A DNA stretch of 64,000 bases from the NCBI RefSeq assembly GCF_013149805.1, contig NZ_JABEZT010000011.1, positions 1-64,000 on the forward strand, written 5' to 3'. A program made the position numbers and the translations under genes. The notes under the pieces were generated by a model. The model saw only the letters and a list, made by a program, of their open reading frames with translations. It was not told where the DNA came from and did not search any database. Positions 32,667 to 40,348 of the stretch are shown in pieces; positions within the stretch are counted from its first letter, which is position 1, and each line of letters begins with the position of its first letter. The stretch is from Isoptericola chiayiensis (GTDB lineage Bacteria > Actinomycetota > Actinomycetes > Actinomycetales > Cellulomonadaceae).

Positions 32667-33821
32667 TCACCCGGACAGCCGCCGCAGCTCGCCGATCAGC
32701 CACGGATACGGGTCCACCAACGCTGGCCGATCGGCCCGGATCTGCCGCCCGAGATCCTGCAGCTCGCCCGCTGCCGTGTAGTAGCGCCCGCGCGTCTGAC
32801 CGTGCGCCTCGAGGAGTCCTGCACGGACGAGCGCCCGGAGATCGCGGCTCGCCGTCTGCTCCTCGACACCGCTCTGTTTGACGTAGGTCGGACGCACGAC
32901 GCGGAGGCCGCGTACGGCGTCGAACAGCGCGTCGGCGGTGCGTTCGTTCAGCCCGGACCGGGCGACGATCTCGTCGAGCGCGCTCCAGATGCCCTCGGCC
33001 TCGTCGAAGCGGCGTCGCAGCGTCTGCGCCTGCATGTGATGAGCGCGGAGGCTGAACTTGATCCACAGGTCGGCGCTGTTCTGGGGACTCCATGAGCCCT
33101 GACCGGTCGCCGCGAGGACTCGGTAGTAGTCGTCGGTGTTGTTGCCCAGCCATTCCTCGATGCTGGAGAACGTCGGCTCCAGCACGTGATCCTGAGCGAG
33201 GACGAGGGTCTGCAGCGCGCGGGCCATGCGGCCGTTGCCGTCCTTGAACGGGTGAATCATCACCAGGTTCAGGTGTGCCATGGCTGCGTCGACCAGGGTG
33301 TCGGCCCCATCGGTGCGCAGCGAGTAGACGAGCTCGTCGACCAGCGCGGGGACGTCGTCCGCCGGTGGTCCCTCGTAGACGGTGGCATCCGCAGCCTCGT
33401 CGCGGACGTAGATCGAACCCGGCCGGAATCGTCCCGGGTCGACGGCGAGATCGTGCTCGAGCAGCATGAAGTGCAGCGAGCGCAGGGTCTGGGAGTCCAC
33501 GGTGAAGCCGTCTTCTGGCGCCATGCGCAGGACGTAGGTCATCATGCGGCGATAGCCGAGAATCTCTGACCAGGTGCGCTCGTCGGCGGTCATCGGGGGC
33601 TCGTCGTCCACGGCCGCCAGCGCGTCCTGGTCCGTGACCGTGTAGCCCTCGATGGTGTTCGAGCCCTGGATCGCGCGAGCCTGCGTGGTTCGGCGCATCC
33701 CGCTGGTCCAGCGCCGAGGGGTCCGCAGCATCATGGCGAGGGAGTCGCGCAGGTCGTGGATCTCGGTGACGACCCCAGTGTCCTCCAGGTCGGTCTCGGG
33801 GGTGCGGTAGATCGCTGGCAT
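32667..33821 (-). CDS. Fic/DOC family protein with inhibitory motif
   Basis: This 384-residue protein should transfer AMP (or another nucleotide moiety) to target proteins. The catalytic loop is a perfect HPFKDGNGRMAR (about 190-201). An N-terminal inhibitory helix motif SNTIEG (54-59) of the (S/T)xxxE(G/N) type places it in class II, self-restrained Fic proteins. The C-terminal 90 residues form a winged-helix-like segment, TYVKQSGVEEQTASRDLRALVRAGLL. GGGAGGGAG precedes the ATG at 33821. A 24-bp perfect inverted repeat lies just upstream. Targets are unknown; context (restriction remnant, nuclease-like ATPases) suggests a toxin-like or defence role, which is inference. Confidence 0.9.
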   Translation of the reverse strand: MPAIYRTPETDLEDTGVVTEIHDLRDSLAMMLRTPRRWTSGMRRTTQARAIQGSNTIEGYTVTDQDALAAVDDEPPMTADERTWSEILGYRRMMTYVLRMAPEDGFTVDSQTLRSLHFMLLEHDLAVDPGRFRPGSIYVRDEAADATVYEGPPADDVPALVDELVYSLRTDGADTLVDAAMAHLNLVMIHPFKDGNGRMARALQTLVLAQDHVLEPTFSSIEEWLGNNTDDYYRVLAATGQGSWSPQNSADLWIKFSLRAHHMQAQTLRRRFDEAEGIWSALDEIVARSGLNERTADALFDAVRGLRVVRPTYVKQSGVEEQTASRDLRALVRAGLLEAHGQTRGRYYTAAGELQDLGRQIRADRPALVDPYPWLIGELRRLSG

Positions 33822-33840
33822 GGCCGATCACTCCCTCCCC

Positions 33841-33911
33841 GATGACGCTATGACTTAATCATTGTGTCATCGGCATCGACCGTGACGCAATGATTAAGTC
33901 ATAGCGTCATC
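33841..33911. promoter_or_regulatory. 24-bp perfect inverted repeat between fic and the permease gene
   Basis: Arms 33841-33864 and 33888-33911 are perfect complements separated by 23 nt. Each arm contains ATGAC steps and a TAGCGT-like box reading outward. The segment is strikingly A+T-rich for this window. It lies 20 bp upstream of fic. Confidence 0.75.
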
Positions 33912-34052
33912 GTCCGACCCTGCCGCGCGAGACCGCAGCCGCCCCAGAAATTACCCACCCGTCACACTGCTTCATCCCGCTGAAACCAACCCTCTTTAGC
34001 GTGGGCTTAACGCCGCCGCACGGGCGACCCATGCCACGGAGGGACCAGCGAG

Positions 34053-35555
34053 ATGACCGACGCGCCACCCGCCCCAGAAGCCACGGAACCGCGGCAACCC
34101 GCCGCTCCGCCCACCAAGCACCCCGTCGACGAGATCCCGCGTCTCGCCCGCCTCTTCCCGCTCGGCCTGCAGCACGTGCTCGCCATGTATGCGGGCGCGG
34201 TCGCCGTCCCGCTGATCGTGGGCGGCGCCCTGGGCTACTCCGCCGAGGACCTCGCCTTCCTCATCAGTGCCGACCTGTTCGTCGCGGGCATCGCCTCGAT
34301 CATCCAGTCGGTCGGGTTCTGGCGGTTCGGCGTCCGGCTGCCGCTGATGCAGGGCGTCACGTTCGCCGCCGTCGGCCCCATGATCAGCATCGGCACCACC
34401 TACGACATCACCGCGGTCTTCGGCGCCACCATCGCCTGCGGGTTGTTCATGATGCTGATCGCGCCGTTCTTCTCCCAGCTCCTGCGGTTCTTCCCGCCGC
34501 TGGTCACCGGCACGGTCATCCTCATCATCGGCGTCTCGCTCATGGACGTCGCCGCCGGCTGGATCACCAACCAGAACGAGTCGGCCGCGCCGTCGGACCT
34601 GGGCCTCGCCGCCGCGACGCTCGCGTTCATCGTGCTCGTCGAACGCTTCGCCCCGGCGGCGATCGCGCGCTGCTCGGTGCTGATCGGCCTCGCGCTGGGC
34701 ACGCTCGCCGCGCTGCCGATGGGCAAGGTCGACTGGTCCGGCGTCGGCGAGGCCGACTGGTTCGCCGTCGTCACGCCGCTGCACTTCGGGGTGCCGACGT
34801 TCCCGGTCGCCGCCGTGCTGTCCATGCTGGTGGTGGGCCTGGTGATCATGGTCGAGACCACGGGCGACATGATCGCCGTCGGCGAGATCATCGACAAGAA
34901 GGTCACCAAGAAGCGCCTCGCGGACGGCCTGCGCGCCGACGGCCTGTCCACCGTGCTCGGCGGGTTCTTCAACACCTTCCCGTACACGGCGTTCGCGCAG
35001 AACGTCGGCCTGGTCAGCCTCACGGGCGTCGCCTCGCGGTTCGTCGCGACGATGGCGGGCGTCATCCTGGTGGTGCTCGGCCTCGTGCCCAAGGTGGGTG
35101 CGATCGTCGAGGGCGTGCCCAGCGCGGTGCTCGGCGGCGCAGGCATCGCGCTGTTCGGCATGGTGGCGGCGTCGGGTATCCGGTCGCTGTCCAAGGTGCA
35201 CTTCACCAGCAAGAACATCTTGGTGGTGGCCGTCTCGCTCGGCGTCGCGATGCTCCCCACGGTCCGTCCCGAGATCTACGCCGACTTCCCGACCTGGTTC
35301 CAGCTCATCTTCGACTCCGGCATCAGCGCGGGCGCGATCACCGCGATCCTGCTCAACCTGCTCCTCAACGGCGACCAGCTCAGGGCCCAGGACACGCAGG
35401 ACGTCTCCCCGCACGACGCGCTGCGCGCCGTCCAGCCGGCCGTGCTCACCTACGACGCCGCGACCGGCACGGGCAAGAAGATCGAGGTCCCGGCGCCCGG
35501 CGCGACGACCGTGCCCGAGGTGCCGGACGGCGAGGGGTCGCGCGAGCGCTCCTGA
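34053..35555 (+). CDS. Nucleobase:cation symporter-2 family permease (uracil/xanthine type)
   Basis: This is a 500-residue inner-membrane NCS2 transporter with about 12-14 helices, carrying purines or uracil with protons. Family motifs include LGLQHVLAMYAGAVAVPLIVGGALG at the start, QSVGFWRFGVRLPLMQGVTFAA, the substrate-site helix VETTGDMIAVGEI, and GFFNTFPYTAFAQNVGLVSLTGVASR. A cytoplasmic C-terminal tail of about 70 residues follows. GGAGGGA lies upstream of the ATG. The exact nucleobase cannot be read with certainty; xanthine/urate-type members share QNVGLV. It ends at a strong hairpin terminator. Confidence 0.92.
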   Translation: MTDAPPAPEATEPRQPAAPPTKHPVDEIPRLARLFPLGLQHVLAMYAGAVAVPLIVGGALGYSAEDLAFLISADLFVAGIASIIQSVGFWRFGVRLPLMQGVTFAAVGPMISIGTTYDITAVFGATIACGLFMMLIAPFFSQLLRFFPPLVTGTVILIIGVSLMDVAAGWITNQNESAAPSDLGLAAATLAFIVLVERFAPAAIARCSVLIGLALGTLAALPMGKVDWSGVGEADWFAVVTPLHFGVPTFPVAAVLSMLVVGLVIMVETTGDMIAVGEIIDKKVTKKRLADGLRADGLSTVLGGFFNTFPYTAFAQNVGLVSLTGVASRFVATMAGVILVVLGLVPKVGAIVEGVPSAVLGGAGIALFGMVAASGIRSLSKVHFTSKNILVVAVSLGVAMLPTVRPEIYADFPTWFQLIFDSGISAGAITAILLNLLLNGDQLRAQDTQDVSPHDALRAVQPAVLTYDAATGTGKKIEVPAPGATTVPEVPDGEGSRERS

Positions 35556-35563
35556 CCATACGA

Positions 35564-35599
35564 CCCGTGCCCGACGGCGGAGGCGCCGTCGGGCACGGG
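35564..35599. terminator. Terminator hairpin between convergent genes
   Basis: A perfect 16-bp stem (arms 35564-35579 and 35584-35599) with a 4-nt loop starts 8 nt after the permease stop codon. Confidence 0.85.
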
Positions 35600-35668
35600 G
35601 TCACCGCCAGCGCCAGAGGGAGTCGACCGGTCGCGCCGTCGTGCGCGAGCAGGCAGACCAACGCCGAC

Positions 35669-37120
35669 TCACACCGCGGCCAGCACCTCGGCGGCCGGGA
35701 CGAGCTGCACGGACGGGTCCGAGGCGGCCGCCGCCTCCAGCCGCACGGTGAATCCCGACCGCGCGGCCAGCACGATCGCCGCCTCACCGACCTCGAGGTC
35801 GGCCTGCACCAGCGCGGGGATCTTGTACTCGCGCAGGGCGCGCAGCACGTCGACGTCCATCGGCGCGGACGTCCACTTCGCTTCGGCGACGACCCGCACG
35901 GACGAGCCGTCGAGCGCGACGCCGTCGATCTCCTCGGTGAACCGTGTCCCGGCGCGTCGTAGTGGGTGGAGCGCTGGCCCCCACCAGCCGCCGACCTCGG
36001 GGGCTTCCGCTCCCCACCGGGCACGGATCCAGTCGCGGAGCACTCGCTCGAAGGTCGGGGCCACGTGGTCGGCCATCGATGCCGCCACCTGCGACTCGAC
36101 GTAGTCCCGGGGGTCCAGCCCGGCCTCGAGGTCTCCCCGGCGGGGGTGCACGAATCGGAACCAGAACCGCAGGAAGTCGTCGTCGCAGCGCCACTGCGTG
36201 CTGCGGCTTCGCGAGGAGGCGCCGACGGGTCGGTGGCGCGAGACCAGGTGGAGCTCCTCCAGCGTCGCGAGGTACTCGGTCAGTCGCTGTGCCGGGACGT
36301 GCAGCGCGTTGGCGACGTCCCCGACGCTCTGCGGCCGGGCAGCGAGCGCGGAGAGGATCGACAGGTAGGTGGTGGGCTCGCGAAGCTCCGCCGAGAGGAG
36401 CGCGAACGGCTCGTTGAACAGCGGGCCGTAGGGGTCGACGATCTGGTCGGTCACGGCCTCCAGGAGGGGGCGGCCGGTGAGGGCTGCCAGGTACCGCGGC
36501 ATGCCCCCGGCGACGGCGTAACGCTGCAGGCGCGTCTCGGGATCGTCGTCGGGCATGAACTCCGCAGCGTGGGTGAACCGCAGGGGCCGCAGCCGCAGCG
36601 GCACGGTCCGCCCGTGCAACGGGTTCTTCTCGGCCTGCAGCGACTCCATGACCGAGAGGGTCGATCCGGCGAGGACGAGCTGCAGTCGCGACCGGTCGCG
36701 TTCCTCCTCCAGGACAGCCTGGACCTCGGTGAGCTGACGGTCCTGCTCGGCCGCCGTCGTGCCCAGGAGGTAGGGGAACTCGTCCACCACGGCGAGGACC
36801 TTCTGGTCGCGGCCCAGCCGGAACAGCGTCCGCAGCAGGTCGGCGGCGCTCTGCAGCCGTGGTGTCACGCCGAGATGTGGGGCGAGCTGGGCGGCGAGCC
36901 GGTCGAGCTGCATGCCGGGGGCGATCCGGTCGGCGACGAGCACGATGGCGGGCTTGCCGTGGGCGGCGCGGTGCAGCAACCAGGACTTGCCGACGCGGCG
37001 CCGTCCGGAGACGGCCAGGGGTTCGGGGCTGTCGGCTGCCCACCAGGCCTCGATCCGGCGGAGCTCGGCGGTGCGGTTGCGGAACTGGTCGATGCGCGGC
37101 CAGTCGTACCGATCGATCAT
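35669..37120 (-). CDS. AAA/ATPase_2 protein with DUF234-type nuclease-like C-terminus (copy 2)
   Basis: This is a 483-residue relative of the protein at 29412. Walker A is GRRRVGKS (39-46), Walker B VVDEFPYLL (111-119), with sensor segment LVLAGSTLSVMESL and a winged helix (about 260-310). FLRFWFRFVHPRRGDLE leads to a C-terminal PD-(D/E)XK-like region, RFTEEIDGVALDGSSVRVVAEAKW, where Glu-x-Asp and Glu-x-Lys are well placed for a nuclease site. Overall similarity to copy 1 is limited to motifs, so they are old paralogues or separate arrivals. TAGACT 6 nt before the ATG indicates a leaderless promoter inside an inverted repeat. Confidence 0.82.
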   Translation of the reverse strand: MIDRYDWPRIDQFRNRTAELRRIEAWWAADSPEPLAVSGRRRVGKSWLLHRAAHGKPAIVLVADRIAPGMQLDRLAAQLAPHLGVTPRLQSAADLLRTLFRLGRDQKVLAVVDEFPYLLGTTAAEQDRQLTEVQAVLEEERDRSRLQLVLAGSTLSVMESLQAEKNPLHGRTVPLRLRPLRFTHAAEFMPDDDPETRLQRYAVAGGMPRYLAALTGRPLLEAVTDQIVDPYGPLFNEPFALLSAELREPTTYLSILSALAARPQSVGDVANALHVPAQRLTEYLATLEELHLVSRHRPVGASSRSRSTQWRCDDDFLRFWFRFVHPRRGDLEAGLDPRDYVESQVAASMADHVAPTFERVLRDWIRARWGAEAPEVGGWWGPALHPLRRAGTRFTEEIDGVALDGSSVRVVAEAKWTSAPMDVDVLRALREYKIPALVQADLEVGEAAIVLAARSGFTVRLEAAAASDPSVQLVPAAEVLAAV

Positions 37121-37126
37121 GCAATG

Positions 37127-37146
37127 AGTCTAATCGTCATTAGACT
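37127..37146. promoter_or_regulatory. Inverted-repeat operator overlapping a leaderless promoter
   Basis: AGTCTAAT, 4 nt, ATTAGACT, a perfect 8-bp dyad. On the minus strand its TAGACT (37127-37132) is the -10 box 6 nt before the ATG of the ATPase at 37120, so a protein bound here should block transcription. Confidence 0.7.
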
Positions 37147-37159
37147 AACCGCACCAGGC

Positions 37160-38392
37160 TTAGCGCGAGCCACCGCCGTCGGCCCCCAGCGCCTCCCCGA
37201 CGCCGTGCTCCACGAGCGACCCGAGCGGCGGGTTGGTCCGCTCCTCCCACAGCGCCACGAGCAGCGCGAGCAGCACGATGGCGGCCCCGACCAGCGGCAC
37301 CGCCTGCACCCCGACCAGGGACACGAGCAGCGCCCCGAGCGCCGACCCGCCGGCGATCCCCAGGTTGAACAGCGACGACGAGATCGCCTGGCCCATGTTG
37401 GTCCCGCGCGGGGAGACGAGCAGCACCCGGTGGGCCAGCACGGGCGGCACGGTGGAGAACGAGAACCCGAACAGCGCCAGGAACGCCACCGCGGCCACGG
37501 GCGACGACCCGAAGGCCCACAGCCCCACCATCGCCACGACCAGCACCGCGGCCCCGACGAGGAACGCGCCGATCGGCCGCCGGTCCAGGAACCGTCCCAC
37601 CACGAGGGCGCCGACGACGCCGGCGCCGCCCTGCAGCAGCAGGAGCCCGGGCAGGTCGGACTGGGAGAACCCGGCGACGTCGATGAGGTACTGCGTGACG
37701 AACGTGATGACGCCGAACGCCCCGGTCACGGCCAGCACGGTGACGACCATGAGGGACACGAACCGTCGCATCGAGGCGAACGGCGCCTCGTTGGCGCCGC
37801 CGGAGCGCGCGGGGACGGAGGGGAACAGCACGGCGACGATCACCATGATCACCGTGGACAGCAGCGCGACGGCGGCGAACGACCAGCGCCACGACGTCGC
37901 CTCGCCCAGCCACGTCCCGGCGGGCACGCCGAGCACCGGGCCGAGCGAGTTGCCGATCGCGAGCCGCGCCATCGCCTTGCCGCGCACCCCCGGCGGGAAG
38001 AGGCCGGCCGTCGCGGGCACCACGGCCACCCAGAACAGGGCCTGGGCCAGCGCGGTGACCACGCGCGCGGCCATGAGCTGCTCGTACGACGGCGTCAGCG
38101 CGGCCCACAGGGTCGCCAGCGCGGCGACGCCGGCGCACCCGGCGAGCACCCACCGCCGTTGCAGGTTCCGCGTCACGTGGGCCAGCGGCACGGAGGAGAA
38201 GAGCACCACCAGCGCGTACACGGTGACCAGCAGGCCGATCGCGGCGGTGGTGCGGTCGAGGTCCGGCGCCATGAGGGTCAGCAGCCCGGCGGGGAGCTGT
38301 TCGACCGTCACGAACAGGAACGTCGACGACGCCAGCGCCAGCAGGACGACGGTGGCGCGGCGGGTGTCGACGGTGGGGCCGGAGGAGGTCAT
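37160..38392 (-). CDS. MFS transporter, DHA1-type drug or sugar efflux
   Basis: This is a 410-residue major facilitator with 12 predicted helices. The loop 2-3 motif is only partly conserved (RNLQRRWVLAG). TALAQALFWVAVVPATAGLFPPGVRGKAMA and NSLGPVLGVPAGTWLGEATSWRWSF (motif C-like) are typical of the AraJ/SotB/CmlA-like DHA1 group of exporters. TAGAAT lies 7 nt before the ATG at 38392, so the start is leaderless. It is divergent from a LacI-type regulator across 95 bp that contains a LacI-like operator, so it is probably controlled by it. The exported compound is unknown. Confidence 0.9.
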   Translation of the reverse strand: MTSSGPTVDTRRATVVLLALASSTFLFVTVEQLPAGLLTLMAPDLDRTTAAIGLLVTVYALVVLFSSVPLAHVTRNLQRRWVLAGCAGVAALATLWAALTPSYEQLMAARVVTALAQALFWVAVVPATAGLFPPGVRGKAMARLAIGNSLGPVLGVPAGTWLGEATSWRWSFAAVALLSTVIMVIVAVLFPSVPARSGGANEAPFASMRRFVSLMVVTVLAVTGAFGVITFVTQYLIDVAGFSQSDLPGLLLLQGGAGVVGALVVGRFLDRRPIGAFLVGAAVLVVAMVGLWAFGSSPVAAVAFLALFGFSFSTVPPVLAHRVLLVSPRGTNMGQAISSSLFNLGIAGGSALGALLVSLVGVQAVPLVGAAIVLLALLVALWEERTNPPLGSLVEHGVGEALGADGGGSR

Positions 38393-38399
38393 CGAATCG

Positions 38400-38405
38400 A
38401 TTCTA
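38400..38405 (-). promoter_or_regulatory. -10 box of a leaderless promoter
   Basis: TAGAAT on the minus strand, 7 nt before the MFS start at 38392. Confidence 0.6.
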
Positions 38406-38449
38406 GGCTCCGCGGCAGGACGGCGGCACGCGGCCCTGCCCGGGCCCAC

Positions 38450-38465
38450 CTGTGAGCGGTCACAG
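38450..38465. promoter_or_regulatory. LacI-family operator
   Basis: CTGTGAGCGGTCACAG has perfect 6-bp arms and differs from the ideal symmetric lac operator (TTGTGAGCGCTCACAA) at few positions. It lies 22 bp before the start codon of the LacI-type gene and just upstream of its -10 box. Confidence 0.7.
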
Positions 38466-38475
38466 CCACCCGGGA

Positions 38476-38481
38476 TAGACT
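38476..38481 (+). promoter_or_regulatory. -10 box of a leaderless promoter
   Basis: TAGACT, 6 nt before the ATG at 38488 of the LacI-type regulator. Confidence 0.6.
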
Positions 38482-38487
38482 CGCACC

Positions 38488-39621
38488 ATGGAAGGCCCGA
38501 CCAGCAGCGACGCGGACGTCGCCACCAGCCCCGCCGTGCCGCCGTCGTCGGGCGCCACCCTCGCCGTCCGCGGCGCGAGCGCGACGACGCGAACGACCCC
38601 GAACGCCGCCCGCACCCGCAAGACCCCCCGCCGCCCCACGATCCGGGACGTCGCGGCGGCGGCGGGCGTCAGCCGCGGCACGGTCTCGCGGTTCCTCAAC
38701 GGCGGCCACTGGGTCTCGCCGGAGGCGCGCACGGCCGTCGAGGACGCCATCAAGCGCACCGGCTACCGCGCCAACGAACACGCCCGGTCGCTGGTCACGG
38801 GCCGGTCGAACTCGGTGGCGTTCCTGCTCACCGAGCCGCAGCACCTGCTGTTCGAGGACCCGAACTTCTCCCTGCTGCTGCGCGGCGCCACCCAGGCGGC
38901 CGCCACCCGCGAGATGCCGATGGTCCTGCTCGTGGCGGGCACGGCGGAGGAGCGGCGCCGCGTCGCGGGCTACGTCGAGGCCGGCCACGTCGACGGCGTG
39001 CTGCTCATCAGCTCCCACGAGGGCAACCCGATGCTCACCGAGCTGCTGCGGCTCGGCATCCCGACGGTCGCGTGCGGCGTGCCGCTCGGCTACGAGGACA
39101 AGATCGCCTACGTCACCGCCGACGACCACTCGGGCGGCCGGGCCATGACCCAGCACCTGCTGGACTCGGGCCGTCGTCGCATCGCCACGATCACCGGCCC
39201 CATGGACACCCCCGGCGGCGTGCTGCGGCTGCAGGGCTACCGCGAGGTGCTCGGGGACGCGTTCGACCCCGACCTGGTGGTGGAGGGCGACTACTCGCGC
39301 GAGTCGGGCCGGCTCGGCATGACGCGGCTCCTGGCCGAGCACCCGGACGTCGACGCCGTGTTCGTCCACAGCGACCTCATGGCCGCCGGCGCGCTGACCG
39401 CCGCGCAGGCCGCCGGTCGCCGGGTGCCGGAGGACGTCGCCGTGGCGGGGTTCGACGACAACGGCGTGGCCGCCCAGCTCCACCCCGCGCTGACCACCAT
39501 GCGCCAGCCCTACGAGCGGATCAGCGCCGAGATGGTGCGGCTGCTGCTCGACGTCGTCGACGGCGCCGAACCCTCCGCGGTCACGCTGCCCACGTCGCTG
39601 GTGGTGCGGGACTCGGCCTGA
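38488..39621 (+). CDS. LacI-family transcriptional regulator
   Basis: This 377-residue repressor has an unusual N-terminal extension of about 48 Ser/Thr/Ala/Arg-rich residues before the DNA-binding domain. The helix-turn-helix is PTIRDVAAAAGVSRGTVSRFLNG (about 49-71), with hinge helix RANEHARSLVTGRSNSVAFLLTE. The effector domain has a sugar-receptor-like core, HVDGVLLISSHEGN, DDHSGGRAMTQHLLDSGRRRIATITGP and VAVAGFDDNGVAAQLHPALTTM. The ligand is unknown. It is divergent from the MFS exporter and probably represses both itself and that gene. Confidence 0.93.
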   Translation: MEGPTSSDADVATSPAVPPSSGATLAVRGASATTRTTPNAARTRKTPRRPTIRDVAAAAGVSRGTVSRFLNGGHWVSPEARTAVEDAIKRTGYRANEHARSLVTGRSNSVAFLLTEPQHLLFEDPNFSLLLRGATQAAATREMPMVLLVAGTAEERRRVAGYVEAGHVDGVLLISSHEGNPMLTELLRLGIPTVACGVPLGYEDKIAYVTADDHSGGRAMTQHLLDSGRRRIATITGPMDTPGGVLRLQGYREVLGDAFDPDLVVEGDYSRESGRLGMTRLLAEHPDVDAVFVHSDLMAAGALTAAQAAGRRVPEDVAVAGFDDNGVAAQLHPALTTMRQPYERISAEMVRLLLDVVDGAEPSAVTLPTSLVVRDSA

Positions 39622-39676
39622 ACCGCGCCGGCGCGGCCACCGGGTGACACGCCGGACGGGCCCACGACGCCGCAGG

Positions 39677-40246
39677 TCAGGGCGTCTTCCACTCCCGCTC
39701 GAGCATCCCGTAGACGAGGGTGTCGGTCCACTCGCCCTTGGACCACCAGTCCTCGCGCAGCCGCCCCTCGGGTTTCAGCCCGATGCGCTCGCACAGCTTC
39801 GCCGAACGGTCGTTGCGGGCGTCGAGCTGTGCCACGACGCGGTGCATCCGGTAGTGGTCGAACGCGATCTGCAGCACGGTGCGCATCGCCTCGGTCGCGA
39901 ACCCGCGGCCGGTCGCGCCCGGGTGGAACGCCCAGCCGACCTCCCCGCGCGACGTCGTGTCCCCGGTGGTCCACAGGGCGACGTCGCCGACCACGCGGCC
40001 CTCGAACTCGGCGACCAGCGCCAGCGCGGACCCCGGCTCGTCGATGCCGGTGCGCTGCATGCGCCGCGCCAGCTGCATCTCCGCGGCGTCGGGCGTCCAC
40101 GGCTCCTCCAGCAGGAATCGCGTCACGTCCGGGTCGCCGTAGTACTCCATCAGGGGCTCGAGGTCGTCCTCCCGGTACGTGCGCAGCACGAGGCGGCTCG
40201 TCCTGACGGGCAGGGGAGCGCGCGGGGCGGGAATCGGCTCGGTCAC
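39677..40246 (-). CDS. GNAT N-acetyltransferase, RimJ/RimL type
   Basis: This is a 189-residue acetyl-CoA-dependent acetyltransferase of the Acetyltransf_3 group: RTSRLVLRTYREDDLEPLMEYY, GEVGWAFHPGATGRGFATEAMRTVL (acetyl-CoA loop in place of Q/RxxGxG/A) and HRVVAQLDARNDRSAKLCERIGLKPEGRLREDWW. Relatives acetylate ribosomal protein N-termini or small amines; the target here is open. The GTG at 40246 is set by TAGGGT 8 nt upstream. It converges on the LacI gene. Confidence 0.87.
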   Translation of the reverse strand: MTEPIPAPRAPLPVRTSRLVLRTYREDDLEPLMEYYGDPDVTRFLLEEPWTPDAAEMQLARRMQRTGIDEPGSALALVAEFEGRVVGDVALWTTGDTTSRGEVGWAFHPGATGRGFATEAMRTVLQIAFDHYRMHRVVAQLDARNDRSAKLCERIGLKPEGRLREDWWSKGEWTDTLVYGMLEREWKTP

Positions 40247-40254
40247 GGTGACGC

Positions 40255-40260
40255 ACCCTA
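40255..40260 (-). promoter_or_regulatory. -10 box of a leaderless promoter
   Basis: TAGGGT on the minus strand, 8 nt before the GTG at 40246. Confidence 0.45.
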
Positions 40261-40348
40261 ACCCGCGCCGGGCCCGCGCACCCGCCCAGGTCCGCCGTCG
40301 TGCGCAAAATGCCTGGCGCGGCGCGGTGGCGCGCGCGACCCTGAACCC

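Noticed and set aside
34001-35962. Alternative long plus-strand frame through the permease region
   Set aside because: Out of frame with the NCS2 permease, which has clear helices and motifs.
29412-37120. A known multi-gene phage-defence system (BREX, DISARM, Gabija, Druantia and similar)
   Set aside because: The required sets of signature genes are not present; only isolated nuclease-like, Fic and restriction remnants are seen.
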